DNA from: Nocardioides sp. J54
GTDB lineage: Bacteria; Actinomycetota; Actinomycetes; Propionibacteriales; Nocardioidaceae
NCBI RefSeq assembly: GCF_000519005.1
Contig: NZ_JAER01000017.1
Span: 1 to 64,000 of the forward strand
DNA: 64,000 bases
Reading direction: 5' to 3'
A program made the position numbers and the translations under genes. Under the pieces are notes generated by a model that was given only the letters and a program-made list of their open reading frames with translations, was not told the origin of the DNA and did no database searches. Each line of letters opens with the position of its first letter. The first letter of the stretch is position 1. Shown piece after piece: positions 1 to 8,715 of the stretch.

Positions 1-62
1 GCCACCACCCACACCCACCCCGACCAGGAAGAGAGGGCGGGTCCCGGCGACCAGCAGCGACA

Positions 63-234
63 CCGGGGCGGGCGCCGGAGGCGCCGGACGGACGGTCCCC
101 CTGGCGGCAAGTCGGGTCCCCTCCAGCGCCTGGCAACCGGACCACCGCCGCGTAACAGGGTGGGCGCTGGTGGGGACCCGCTTTGCAGCCGCCAGGGGGA
201 GCCGGCCGGGAGGCACCGCAGGCGCCCGCCCCGG
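63..234. repeat. 172-bp inverted-repeat element, copy 1
   Basis: Two arms of about 58-62 bases (63-120 and 174-234) are imperfect reverse complements; the outermost 14 bases (CCGGGGCGGGCGCC) pair perfectly and GTCCCCCTGGCGGC pairs with GCCGCCAGGGGGA further in. The loop is about 50 bases. A second element with the same design and the same total length lies between dnaA and dnaN (26373-26544). The first 378 bases of the window otherwise hold no gene that I can support. Confidence 0.7.
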
Positions 235-342
235 CCCCGAGCGAGAAAGGGAGCCGGCACCCCCCGAACCAGACCCGAACCAGCCCCGACCAGCCCCGAC
301 CAGCCCCGCCGAACACCCAGAGACACTCCGACCCATCGAGAG

Positions 343-378
343 TTCACGTTCCGCGGATATATCGCTACGATAGATCGC
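343..378 (+). promoter_or_regulatory. padR promoter with overlapping operator-like palindrome
   Basis: A -35 box TTCACG (343-348), a 17-bp spacer and a -10 box TACGAT (366-371) precede the padR ATG at 379 by 7 bases, so the transcript is probably leaderless. An imperfect palindrome GATATATCG-CTA-CGATAGATC (356-376; 8 of 9 arm positions pair) covers the -10 box. PadR proteins commonly bind AT-rich palindromes of this type, so autorepression is likely (inference). Confidence 0.6.
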
Positions 379-969
379 ATGGCACGGCGTGGTGACACCA
401 TCGAGCTGGCAGTCCTCGGACTGCTGCACGAGGGACCCATGCACGGCTACGAGCTGCGCAAGCGGCTCAACCTGATGCTCGGTTGGGGTCGAGTCCTGTC
501 GTACGGCTCGCTCTACCCGGCGCTGAAGAAGATGCTGCGCGGCAACCTCATCGAGGAGGTCGTGCCGACGGGGCAGCAGTCCCGGCGGCAGCGCATCGTC
601 TACAAGGTGACCCAGCAGGGCACCGAGGAGTTCCAGCGCCTGATGTCCGAGGTCGGTCCTGCCGCATGGGAGGACGACAACTTCGACATCAGGTTCCGCT
701 TCTTCTCCTCCACCGACATGGAGATCCGGTTGCGCGTCCTCGAAGGACGTCGCTCCCGCCTCCAGGAGCGGCTCGACCGGGTGCAGCGTGAGCTGAAGAT
801 GACCCAGGCCGAGGCCGACCGTTACGCAGCAGAGCTCCAGCGCCACGGTGTGGAGTCGGTGGAGCGCGAGGTCCGATGGCTCTCGGACCTCATCAACGCT
901 GAGCGGAACGTGCAGGGTCAGCCAGCGCCGGAGACGCCGACGTCTCCGACGTCTCCCACCACGTCCTGA
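379..969 (+). CDS. PadR family transcriptional regulator
   Basis: A 196-residue PadR-type repressor. The N-terminal winged helix has the family pattern ([21 protein letters not shown], then [19 protein letters not shown]), followed by a helical C-terminal dimerization region rich in Arg and Glu (about residues 115-180) and a low-complexity Pro/Thr/Ser tail. I chose the ATG at 379 because it starts exactly at the wing-helix domain and sits 7 bases after a good -10 box; the reading frame stays open further upstream but encodes only Arg/Pro-rich sequence. It lies just upstream of ino1 on the same strand, an arrangement also known in mycobacteria (Rv0047c/Rv0046c). The ligand is unknown. Confidence 0.9.
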   Translation: MARRGDTIELAVLGLLHEGPMHGYELRKRLNLMLGWGRVLSYGSLYPALKKMLRGNLIEEVVPTGQQSRRQRIVYKVTQQGTEEFQRLMSEVGPAAWEDDNFDIRFRFFSSTDMEIRLRVLEGRRSRLQERLDRVQRELKMTQAEADRYAAELQRHGVESVEREVRWLSDLINAERNVQGQPAPETPTSPTSPTTS

Positions 970-1039
970 GACCGGGCACCCCCGGCCGGGACACCACGAA
1001 CATTCACGAGATGTGATGAGTACCAAGGAAGGAAACCCC

Positions 1040-2122
1040 ATGGGTTCGGTTCGAGTAGCGATCGCCGGCGTGGGCAACTGCGCCACGTCCCTGATCCAGG
1101 GCGTGCAGTACTACCGGGACGCCGACGCCACGAGCACCGTCCCGGGGCTCATGCACGTCCAGTTCGGTGACTACCACGTCAGCGACGTGGAGTTCGTCGC
1201 CGCGTTCGACGTCGACGACAAGAAGGTCGGCAAGGACCTCTCCGAGGCGATCAACGCCTCCGAGAACAACACCATCAAGATCACCGACGTCCCGACCCTG
1301 GGTGTCGAGGTCCAGCGCGGCCCGACGCTCGACGGCCTCGGCAAGTACTACCGGGCCACCATCGAGGAGTCGGCGGCCGACCCGGTCGACGTCGTGCAGG
1401 TCCTCAAGGACAACCAGGTCGACGTGCTCGTCTCCTACCTCCCGGTTGGCTCCGAGGAGGCCGACAAGTTCTACGCCCAGTGCGCGATCGACGCAGGCGT
1501 GGCCTTCGTCAACGCCCTGCCCGTCTTCATCGCCTCCGACCCGGAGTGGGCCAAGAAGTTCGAGGACGCCGGCGTCCCGATCGTCGGTGACGACATCAAG
1601 TCGCAGGTCGGCGCCACCATCACCCACCGCGTGATGGCGAAGCTGTTCGAGGACCGCGGCGTCGTGCTGGACCGCACCTACCAGCTCAACGTCGGCGGCA
1701 ACATGGACTTCAAGAACATGCTCGAGCGCGAGCGCCTCGAGTCCAAGAAGGTCTCGAAGACCCAGGCCGTCACGTCGAACCTGAACGGCCCGCTGTCCGG
1801 CAAGATCGACGACAAGAACGTCCACATCGGCCCGTCCGACTACGTCGCGTGGCTCGACGACCGCAAGTGGGCCTACGTCCGCCTCGAGGGTCGCGCCTTC
1901 GGTGACGTCCCGCTGAACCTGGAGTACAAGCTCGAGGTCTGGGACTCCCCGAACTCGGCCGGCATCATCATCGACGCCGTCCGCGCGGCGAAGATCGCCA
2001 AGGACCGCGGCGTCGGTGGCCCGATCATCCCGGCCTCGGCGTACCTCATGAAGAGCCCGCCGGTCCAGATCGAGGACACCGAGGGCCGCGCGCTCCTCGA
2101 GAAGTTCATCGCCGGCGAGTGA
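1040..2122 (+). CDS. ino1: Inositol-3-phosphate synthase
   Basis: NAD-dependent 1L-myo-inositol-1-phosphate synthase, 360 residues, converting glucose 6-phosphate to inositol phosphate for phosphatidylinositol and mycothiol synthesis in the cytoplasm. It begins with the nucleotide-binding motif [13 protein letters not shown] and carries the family blocks [16 protein letters not shown] and LNVGGNMDF, and the length matches the actinobacterial family. The ATG at 1040 follows an AAGGAAGGA ribosome site; an in-frame ATG at 1016 has none at the right distance. padR lies 70 bp upstream and may control it, and a strong terminator follows the stop. Confidence 0.95.
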   Translation: MGSVRVAIAGVGNCATSLIQGVQYYRDADATSTVPGLMHVQFGDYHVSDVEFVAAFDVDDKKVGKDLSEAINASENNTIKITDVPTLGVEVQRGPTLDGLGKYYRATIEESAADPVDVVQVLKDNQVDVLVSYLPVGSEEADKFYAQCAIDAGVAFVNALPVFIASDPEWAKKFEDAGVPIVGDDIKSQVGATITHRVMAKLFEDRGVVLDRTYQLNVGGNMDFKNMLERERLESKKVSKTQAVTSNLNGPLSGKIDDKNVHIGPSDYVAWLDDRKWAYVRLEGRAFGDVPLNLEYKLEVWDSPNSAGIIIDAVRAAKIAKDRGVGGPIIPASAYLMKSPPVQIEDTEGRALLEKFIAGE

Positions 2123-2150
2123 CCTGACCGGTCACCCTCCAGCTCCACCA

Positions 2151-2191
2151 CCGCCCCGGTCCGCTCGTCGGACCGGGGCGGTGTGGTTTTC
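2151..2191 (+). terminator. Intrinsic terminator after ino1
   Basis: A perfect 13-bp stem (CCGCCCCGGTCCG at 2151-2163, complement at 2169-2181) with a 5-base loop, followed by TGTGGTTTT. It closes the padR-ino1 unit and faces the end of the minus-strand gene that stops at 2223. Confidence 0.85.
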
Positions 2192-2222
2192 CGCCTGGCC
2201 CGCTGGCCCGCCGGCTGGCTGG

Positions 2223-3248
2223 TCAGTCCGGGATCCCGACGTCGAGGCAGCCGACCTTCTCGCTGACCTGGAGCCGCGACCACACGGCGCGGTGGTCGGA
2301 GACGCTCGAGGCGAGCACGACGGACTGCAGCGGCTCGAGGAAGGCGTCGTGCAGGACGTAGTCGATGCGCAGGCGCGGGTTGCGGCCGGGCGCGGTGTTG
2401 CCGTTGCCCGTGCCCACGGCCCAGACGTCGCCGAGGCCGGCGGCGCGCAGCCGGGCGACGGCGTCGGAGCCGGGTTGGCTGTTGAGGTCGCCTCCGACGA
2501 TGCTCGGCCGCGCGTCGGCGGCGACGACCTTCGCCAGCGCCGTGGCCTGCGCGATCCGGGCGCCGCGGGACTTGTGGTCGAAGTGGGTCGAGTAGACGCT
2601 CACGTCGGTGCCCGCGACGTCGACGACGGCGTGCACGGCGTGGCGGGGGAACTTCCCGCCGGCGCGGGGCAGGCCGATGATCCGGTGCTCCTTGACCGGG
2701 AAGCGGGACAGGATCGCGTTGCCGGTCTGGCCGGTGCCGGCGACCCAGCTCAGACCGAGCGCGTCGCCGATCTGCTGGGCCTGGCGGACCCCGCCGGAGC
2801 GGCGGCGGAAGCTGTCGACCTCCTGGAGCAGGACGATGTCCGGCTCCCACGCCCGGACCTCCTTGATCAGGGTGCCGACGGCGAGGCCGCTTCCCTTGCG
2901 GAAGGCGGAGTGGATGTTGAAGGAGAGCACCGTGAACGGGTGCTCGAGGGTGAGGTCGGTCGGGCAGAGGCTCGCCGGCACGTCGAGCGGCGGCGCGGCG
3001 AGCGAGGACTCGGCGCTGGGCTGGAAGCCGGACGACGGTTCGTCGGGCACGGTCGTCGGCACCGGGAGGTCGGCCCGGGGCGGCGTCGGCTCGCGCCCGT
3101 CCTGGAGCACGAAGACGAGGCCGAGGACGAGCAGCACGACGGTGGCCACCGCTGCCGTGGCCACCTGGGTGGCCTTGCTGGCGCCCGGCCTCGCCGCAGG
3201 CAGCTGCAGCTTCTCGTTCTTGCCGGGCTCGTCCACGGGGTCATTCAA
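2223..3248 (-). CDS. Membrane-anchored endonuclease/exonuclease/phosphatase family protein
   Basis: A 341-residue protein with a short cytoplasmic head, one membrane segment (about residues 28-48), a Pro-rich linker and an extracytoplasmic EEP domain from about residue 100. The metal-dependent phosphoesterase motifs are all visible: LSFNIHS, LLQEVD, GGDLNS, RIDYVL and SDHRAV with the catalytic Asp-His pair. The family includes DNases, sphingomyelinases and inositol phosphatases; the outward-facing topology argues against DNA repair and for a lipid or extracellular nucleic acid substrate (inference). It ends 42 bp from the ino1 terminator, in convergent orientation, and is 30 bp downstream of the SRPBCC gene, so the two may be co-transcribed. 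Confidence 0.8.
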   Translation of the reverse strand: MNDPVDEPGKNEKLQLPAARPGASKATQVATAAVATVVLLVLGLVFVLQDGREPTPPRADLPVPTTVPDEPSSGFQPSAESSLAAPPLDVPASLCPTDLTLEHPFTVLSFNIHSAFRKGSGLAVGTLIKEVRAWEPDIVLLQEVDSFRRRSGGVRQAQQIGDALGLSWVAGTGQTGNAILSRFPVKEHRIIGLPRAGGKFPRHAVHAVVDVAGTDVSVYSTHFDHKSRGARIAQATALAKVVAADARPSIVGGDLNSQPGSDAVARLRAAGLGDVWAVGTGNGNTAPGRNPRLRIDYVLHDAFLEPLQSVVLASSVSDHRAVWSRLQVSEKVGCLDVGIPD

Positions 3249-3278
3249 CCCCGCGGACGAAACCGGTCGGGCGGGACC

Positions 3279-3761
3279 TCAGGCCTCGGCCTCGGCCTTG
3301 ATCCGCTCGAGGGTCTGCCGGATGCCGCGGCGCAGCTCCTCGGTGAACGGCTGCTGGCCGCCGAGGACGGCCTTGGTCAGCAGCAGGGAGAGGCTGGAGA
3401 TGCCCTGCGGGGTCTCGCGGCGCTCGGTCAGCCGGGTGCCGCCGTCGGCGGTCGGCTCGAGGGTGAAGGACCAGATGGTCTTGTTCTCGCGGATGCGGAA
3501 GGCGAACTCACCGGGCGTGTCACCGGCCGGCGGGGTGAACCGGACCACCTTGCCGGCGGTCGGCCACCGCTTGATGCCCTGCTTGTTGAGGTTGGAGAAG
3601 GTGGCGCCCAGCTTCACCTCGCCGCCCTTGACGGTCGACTTCACGACCTGGGGGCTCCACTTCGCCATCCGCGGGACGTCGGTGACCAGCGACCAGACCC
3701 GGTCGGCCGGGGCGGCGATGTCGATGGAGTCCTCGAGGAGCTTCTCGTAGGTGTCGGACAT
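3279..3761 (-). CDS. SRPBCC family protein (polyketide cyclase/dehydrase-like)
   Basis: A 160-residue START-like ligand-binding fold protein. The opening strand and helix (IDIAAPADRVWSLVTDVPRMAKWSP) are typical of the polyketide cyclase/dehydrase branch, as is the central part (VVRFTPPAGDTPGEFAFRI, then WSFTLEP) before a long C-terminal helix rich in Arg and Glu. Such proteins bind hydrophobic small molecules; no catalytic residue or ligand can be assigned here. The ATG at 3761 follows a GGAGG site at a normal distance. The next minus-strand gene (membrane-anchored phosphoesterase) begins 30 bp downstream. Confidence 0.8.
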   Translation of the reverse strand: MSDTYEKLLEDSIDIAAPADRVWSLVTDVPRMAKWSPQVVKSTVKGGEVKLGATFSNLNKQGIKRWPTAGKVVRFTPPAGDTPGEFAFRIRENKTIWSFTLEPTADGGTRLTERRETPQGISSLSLLLTKAVLGGQQPFTEELRRGIRQTLERIKAEAEA

Positions 3762-3916
3762 GGTGGGAGCCTCCGGGTGACGACGGGTGACGACGGTGTC
3801 GGGCCACGACGGGTGTGTCGGGGTCTTGGGAACCTACCCCCGGGTAGCAGACCGGCGGTACGTGATGCGTGCCACAGCAGTGGCGTCCCGGTGCCCGTGA
3901 CCGGTAGGCAGGGAGC

Positions 3917-4939
3917 GTGCGCACTCTCGGGATCCCCGCCCTCGCCCTCCTGGTCCCGCTCGTCCTGCTCGCCGCGTGCGGTGAGGAGGACGGCAGCAGC
4001 GCCACCACCGACTGGGAGGCGACCGCCGAGGTCGAGCACCGCGGGCTGGCCTGGGCGCGGGGGAGGACCATCCACCTCGGCGACGGCGCCACGCTGACCT
4101 CCGACGTCCCGGTCGACCGGTTCGTGGTCGCACGTGGCGGTGCCTACGTCGTGCCGCGGTCCCGGGACGACGACCCGTGGCCGGAGCTGCACCGGGTCAC
4201 CCCGGACGGCACCGAGCCGCTCGGCGTGCACCCCGACCGCTGGACGCTGACGACCTCGTCCGACGGGCGCTACCTGGCATTCATCGACCGCGGCGCGCGG
4301 CGCGACCAGTTCGACACCCCGGTCGCGGAGGTCGTGGTGGTCGACCTCGAGACCGGGGAGGAGGTGCTGCGCAGCGACGACGACATGGGCGACCCCGAGT
4401 CCGACGACCTGGCCGACCTCTACGAGGACGCGACGCCGGGGATCGACGGGTTCGTCGACGGCGCGCTGCACTACACGACGACCGGCGAGTCGTGGCGGCT
4501 CGACCTCGAGAGCGGCGAGACCGAGGAGGTGCCGTACGACGAGGACGCGCCCCGGCTGCGCTTCGACGCCCCGCGCGAGGGGCTGGTCGCCCGCAGCCCC
4601 GACGGCCGCTGGCGGATCCGGCCGGGCGGGCCGCGGATCGAGGGGGAGGACCAGACGGTGGTGCGGCCCCGCCCCACGGCAGACAGCCTCGGCATCACGG
4701 CGAAGCCCGGCGCCGGACCGGGCGACCTCTACTGGAGCCTCGACTCCTGGCTCGACGACACGACCGCGGTCGGCACGGTCTACGTCTCCGCCGGCGGGGA
4801 CGAGGCCTGGGTGGTCGTCACCTGCACGGTGCCGGACGGCGCCTGCCGAGCGGTGCCGGGCACCGAGGGCGGCGTGGTCGTGCCGGTGGACCGGGACCAC
4901 GACTACGCGCTGGTCCCGGTGCCGCTTCCCGCCGGGTGA
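3917..4939 (+). CDS. Putative lipoprotein, beta-propeller-like
   Basis: A 340-residue protein with a lipoprotein signal (hydrophobic run LALLVPLVLLAAC, lipobox Cys at residue 21). The mature part has repeated short strand-like blocks such as LHRVTPDGTEPLGV, SSDGRYLAFIDRG and VVVDLETGEEVLRSDDD, resembling TolB/LpqB-type propeller blades that read out as value-then-aspartate turns. I do not recognise a named family. The GTG at 3917 was chosen because it places the signal peptide at the N-terminus. It stands alone, divergent from the SRPBCC gene and convergent with the CCA-adding enzyme. Confidence 0.6.
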   Translation: MRTLGIPALALLVPLVLLAACGEEDGSSATTDWEATAEVEHRGLAWARGRTIHLGDGATLTSDVPVDRFVVARGGAYVVPRSRDDDPWPELHRVTPDGTEPLGVHPDRWTLTTSSDGRYLAFIDRGARRDQFDTPVAEVVVVDLETGEEVLRSDDDMGDPESDDLADLYEDATPGIDGFVDGALHYTTTGESWRLDLESGETEEVPYDEDAPRLRFDAPREGLVARSPDGRWRIRPGGPRIEGEDQTVVRPRPTADSLGITAKPGAGPGDLYWSLDSWLDDTTAVGTVYVSAGGDEAWVVVTCTVPDGACRAVPGTEGGVVVPVDRDHDYALVPVPLPAG

Positions 4940-4952
4940 GGGTGGGAGCCGC

Positions 4953-6428
4953 TCACCGGCTCGCCCACCACTCCTCCAGCGCGGCGGTGGCGTCCTCCTC
5001 CGACATCGGGCCGTTGTCGAGGCGCAGCTCCAGCAGGAACTTGTAGGCCTCGCCGACCTCACGGCCGGGCGGGATGCCGAGGATCTCCATGATCTGGTTG
5101 CCGTCGAGGTCGGGGCGGATCGCCTTGAGCTCCTCCTCCGCGGAGAGCCGGTCGATGCGGGCCTCGAGGTCGTCGTACGTGCGGCGCAGCCGGTCGGCCT
5201 TGCGCTTGTTGCGGGTCGTGCAGTCGGCGCGGGTGAGCACGTGCAGCCGCTCGAGCTGGTCGCCGGCGTCGCGGACGTAGCGGCGCACCGCGGAGTCGGT
5301 CCACTCACCGGAGCCGTAGCCGTGGAAGCGCAGGTGCAGCTCGACGAGCGAGCCGACGGCGTCGACCTCGTCGTTGCTGAACTTCAGCGCCTTCATCCGC
5401 TTGCGGGTGAGCTTGGCGCCGACCACGTCGTGGTGGTGGAAGGTGACCGTGCCGTCGTCGACGAACCGTCGGGTCCTCGGCTTGCCGACGTCGTGCATGA
5501 GCGCGGCGAAGCGGGAGACGAAGTCGGGGGCCTCGATGCCGGCGCGCTCGGCCAGGCGCGGCTCGAGGTCGATCGCCTGCTCGAGGACGGTCAGGGTGTG
5601 CTCGTAGACGTCCTTGTGGCGGTGGTGCTCGTCGCGCTCGAGCTTGAGCGCCGGCAGCTCGGGCAGCACCCGGTCGGCCAGGCCGGTCTCGACCAGCAGG
5701 GTGAGGCCCAGGCGGGGGTACGGCGCGCAGACGAGCTTCACCAGCTCGTCGCGCACCCGCTCGGCGGAGATGATCTCGATCCGCTCCGCCATCTCGGTCA
5801 TCGCAGCGACGACCTCGGGGGCGACGGTGAAGCCGAGCTGGGCGGCGAACCGGGCCGCCCGCATCATCCGCAGCGGGTCGTCGGAGAAGGACTGCTCGGG
5901 GGTGCCCGGGGTGCGCAGCACCTTGTGGGCCAGGTCCATGACGCCGCCGTACGGGTCCTCGATCTCGTTGCCGGGGACGCGCACCGCCATCGCGTTGACG
6001 GTGAAGTCGCGACGGCCGAGGTCGCCGGCGAGGCTGTCGCCGTACTGCACCTCGGGCTTGCGGCTGTCGCGCTCGTAGGCCTCGGAGCGGTAGGTCGTCA
6101 CCTCGACCACCCAGTCGCCCTTGCGGCAGCCGATGGTGCCGAAGTCGCGGCCCATGTCCCACCAGGCGTCGCCCCAGGCCCGCAGCAGCTTGTCGGTCTG
6201 CTCGGGCCGGGCGGACGTGGTGAAGTCGAGGTCGTTGGAGCGCCGGCCCAGCATGGCGTCGCGGACCGGGCCGCCGACGAGGGCGAGCTCGTGCCCGGCG
6301 TCGGCGAAGAGCGCCCCGAGCTCGTCGAGCACGGGCCCGATCCGGTCGAGCTCCGCCGAGACCGCGGCCTGCACGTCGACCAGGCGCAGCGGGGTCCCGG
6401 GCGCGGTCGGGGAGTCGGCATCGGTCAC
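4953..6428 (-). CDS. pcnA: CCA tRNA nucleotidyltransferase
   Basis: Adds or repairs the 3' CCA end of tRNAs; 491 residues. The nucleotidyltransferase head has LVGGPVRDAMLG followed by NDLDFTT, the tRNA-binding neck follows, and an HD domain carries FAALMHDVGKPRTR in the C-terminal half, as in the actinobacterial proteins (Rv3907c type). The frame continues upstream to 6749 but overlaps the divergent DUF6049 gene, so I take the GTG at 6428, 8 bases after a TAGACT box. In mycobacteria mutT4 lies between this gene and the next one; here only 67 bp separate the two divergent genes. Confidence 0.92.
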   Translation of the reverse strand: MTDADSPTAPGTPLRLVDVQAAVSAELDRIGPVLDELGALFADAGHELALVGGPVRDAMLGRRSNDLDFTTSARPEQTDKLLRAWGDAWWDMGRDFGTIGCRKGDWVVEVTTYRSEAYERDSRKPEVQYGDSLAGDLGRRDFTVNAMAVRVPGNEIEDPYGGVMDLAHKVLRTPGTPEQSFSDDPLRMMRAARFAAQLGFTVAPEVVAAMTEMAERIEIISAERVRDELVKLVCAPYPRLGLTLLVETGLADRVLPELPALKLERDEHHRHKDVYEHTLTVLEQAIDLEPRLAERAGIEAPDFVSRFAALMHDVGKPRTRRFVDDGTVTFHHHDVVGAKLTRKRMKALKFSNDEVDAVGSLVELHLRFHGYGSGEWTDSAVRRYVRDAGDQLERLHVLTRADCTTRNKRKADRLRRTYDDLEARIDRLSAEEELKAIRPDLDGNQIMEILGIPPGREVGEAYKFLLELRLDNGPMSEEDATAALEEWWASR

Positions 6429-6495
6429 GGGCGACGAGTCTAGGGTGCGGGCCGGGTCCCCGACCCGCACAGGTGACCCCACTACCCTCAGGAGC
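6429..6495. promoter_or_regulatory. Divergent leaderless promoters for pcnA and the DUF6049 gene
   Basis: The 67-bp gap has a -10-like box on each strand: TAGACT for pcnA (6437-6442 on the minus strand, 8 bases before its GTG) and TACCCT for the DUF6049 gene (6483-6488, 7 bases before its GTG). Neither has a convincing -35 box. The spacing suggests leaderless transcripts in both directions. Confidence 0.5.
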
Positions 6496-8715
6496 GTGGT
6501 TGCCCGACCGTCACTCCTGCGCGCGCTCGCGGGAGTGGTGACGGGACTGGCGCTCACGGCCCCGCTCGTGACCTCGCTCGCGGCGGCCGCGCCCGCGGCC
6601 GCGCCCGCGGCCGCGAAGCCCGACGAGGACCGGTACGACGCACCGCTGGAGATCACCATCGACAGCCTCACCCCCGGGGTGCTGCCGCGCACCGGGCCGC
6701 TGGTCGTGACCGGCACGGTGACCAACACCGACCTCGAGACGTGGAGCACGATCCGGCTCTACCCGCTCTTCGACGCCGGGTCGGGCTGCACCAGCACGAC
6801 CTGCGGCGAGCTGATGACGACCGCGGCCGACCTGGCCCTCGCAGCCGAGTCGGACCCCGAGGCGCCGGTCGGGGTGCGGGAGACCAGCGTCCGCTACGAC
6901 ATCGCCTCGCTCGAGCCGGGCCAGTCGACGTCGTACCGGCTCACCGTGCCGCAGCGGGTGCTGCGCCAGCTCTTCCCGGAGCGGGCGACGGGCGTGCACT
7001 GGTTCGGCGTGCACGCACTCGGCGCCAGCGCGACCACCCCCGACGACACCAACGCCGACGGCCGGGCCCGGACCTTCCTGCCCTCGGTGCGCCGCACGGA
7101 CGGGCCGCAGGTCCCCACCGCCGTGGTGCTGCCGCTGCGCAAGCAGATCAGCCACGCCGGCGACGGCACGATCACCGACGCCGACGGCTGGGAGGACGCA
7201 CTCGGCGTCGAGGGCCCGCTCGGCGGGCCGCTCGCCTTCGGCGCGGCCTCCGGCGCCGCGCCGGTGACCTGGCTGCTCGACCCCGCCGTGCCCGACGCGG
7301 TGCGCCGCCTCGCCCAGGGCAACCCCGCCCGCGAGGTCGTCCCGGTCACCGTGCCCGAGGACCCGTCGCCCAGCGGGAGCGCCTCCCCCGACGGCGAGGA
7401 GGAGGCGGAGGAGGACCCCGCGCTCGAGACCCCCGTCGCCCGCGCCGCCCGCTCGTGGCTGGTGCAGGCCCAGCGCGAGCTCGGCACCGGCACGGTCGCG
7501 GCGCTGCCGTACGGCGACCCGGACCTCACCGCGGCGGCGGACACCCTGCCCAGCCTCTACCGCTCCGCCCGCGAGCAGGTCGCGACCGAGCTGGAGGCCT
7601 GGCAGCTCGAGACCGTGCCGGTCGCCGGTGCGCCCGACGGCTTCCTCGACGCCGAGGCCATCGAGTCCGTCGACGACGGTGCCGCCCTGCTGCTGGGGGA
7701 CCGGATGTTCCCCCGCGAGATGTTCTCCGACCGGCCGCCCGTCGCCGGACTGGTGGGCGACCGCCCGGTGCTCGTCGTCTCGCACGCCGCCGCCGAGGGC
7801 GGGCCCGGGCCGGACGAGGCGCGCGCGCCCGTCGCGCTGCGGCAGCGGATCCTGGCCGAGGGCGTGGTGCGCCTGCTCCGGGCGCGTGGCCAGTCACCGG
7901 ACCCGCTCGTCGTCGTGCTCCCCACCGACATGCCGGTCGCGGGCGCTGCCGCCTTCTGGTCCGGGCTCGACGTGCCGTGGCTCGACCTGTCCTCGCTCGA
8001 CGAGCTCGTGGTGCCGCCGGGCGGCGGCGCCGACGGCAAGTCCGAGGCGCAGCGGGAGCTGGACCCGATGGAGCTGAGCTACCCGGAGGCGCAGGCCGAC
8101 AAGGACCTGCCCGGCAGCGTGCTGGTCGAGGCCGGCCAGCTGATCCGCGCGGCCCGCTCCTACGCGGCCATCCTCGGCGAGGAGTACACCGTCGGCACCG
8201 ACCTGGTCCGCGAGGCGCTCACCGGGTCGTCGTACTCGCAGCGTGGGGACGACCTCGTCGCCACGCGCCTGCACACCACCCGCGAGTGGGTCGAGGACCA
8301 GCTCGAGGCGATCACGATCGAGGCTCCCGACGGCGTGACGCTCTCCGGCACGTCCGGCGGCTTCAACATCTCGGTCCGCAACGACCTCGACGTGCCGGTC
8401 ACCGTCGCGATCAGCGCCAGCGCCGACTCCGGCGCGCGGATCGAGGTGGCCAACCCGATCCGGCTCGCCGCGCAGAGCCGCACGTCGGTGCCGATCGACG
8501 CGACGATGAGCCGCACCGGGGTGCACAACGTGACCTTGCGGATCACCGACACCGACGGCACCGCGCTCGGCGGGATCGACACGCTCCCCATGCGCACCGG
8601 CCAGGCCGGCGTCGTGATCTGGGCGATCATGGGCACCGGCGCCGGCATCCTCTTCGTCGCGATCGCGATCCGCCTGGTGCGCCGCTACCGCCGGCGCGGG
8701 GAGGCTCCCGCGTGA
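6496..8715 (+). CDS. DUF6049 family secreted membrane-anchored protein
   Basis: A 739-residue protein with an N-terminal signal peptide (LLRALAGVVTGLALTAPL then an Ala-rich stretch), a large extracytoplasmic region and a single C-terminal membrane helix (VVIWAIMGTGAGILFVAIAI) ending in RLVRRYRRR. This is the family found directly upstream of murJ in actinobacteria (Rv3909 in M. tuberculosis); its function is not established but the linkage points to cell-wall assembly. The GTG at 6496 is 7 bases after a TACCCT box. Its stop overlaps the murJ start by four bases, so the two are translationally coupled. Confidence 0.85.
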   Translation: MVARPSLLRALAGVVTGLALTAPLVTSLAAAAPAAAPAAAKPDEDRYDAPLEITIDSLTPGVLPRTGPLVVTGTVTNTDLETWSTIRLYPLFDAGSGCTSTTCGELMTTAADLALAAESDPEAPVGVRETSVRYDIASLEPGQSTSYRLTVPQRVLRQLFPERATGVHWFGVHALGASATTPDDTNADGRARTFLPSVRRTDGPQVPTAVVLPLRKQISHAGDGTITDADGWEDALGVEGPLGGPLAFGAASGAAPVTWLLDPAVPDAVRRLAQGNPAREVVPVTVPEDPSPSGSASPDGEEEAEEDPALETPVARAARSWLVQAQRELGTGTVAALPYGDPDLTAAADTLPSLYRSAREQVATELEAWQLETVPVAGAPDGFLDAEAIESVDDGAALLLGDRMFPREMFSDRPPVAGLVGDRPVLVVSHAAAEGGPGPDEARAPVALRQRILAEGVVRLLRARGQSPDPLVVVLPTDMPVAGAAAFWSGLDVPWLDLSSLDELVVPPGGGADGKSEAQRELDPMELSYPEAQADKDLPGSVLVEAGQLIRAARSYAAILGEEYTVGTDLVREALTGSSYSQRGDDLVATRLHTTREWVEDQLEAITIEAPDGVTLSGTSGGFNISVRNDLDVPVTVAISASADSGARIEVANPIRLAAQSRTSVPIDATMSRTGVHNVTLRITDTDGTALGGIDTLPMRTGQAGVVIWAIMGTGAGILFVAIAIRLVRRYRRRGEAPA

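Noticed and set aside
160-378. N-terminal extension of the PadR frame (73 codons)
   Set aside because: It is Arg/Pro low complexity, runs through the inverted repeat and promoter, and PadR proteins start at the wing-helix domain.
1004-1825. Long minus-strand frames opposite real genes (here opposite ino1; similar over dnaA, gyrB and elsewhere)
   Set aside because: Their residue composition is that of frame shadows in GC-rich coding DNA, with no family motif.
3828-3870. ECF sigma-type promoter (GGGAAC) before the lipoprotein gene
   Set aside because: No matching -10 CGTC-type element at 16-17 bp; the palindrome CTACCC-CC-GGGTAG remains unexplained.
6429-6749. Extended start of the CCA-adding enzyme
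   Set aside because: It would overlap the signal-peptide codons of the divergent DUF6049 gene and has no family similarity.
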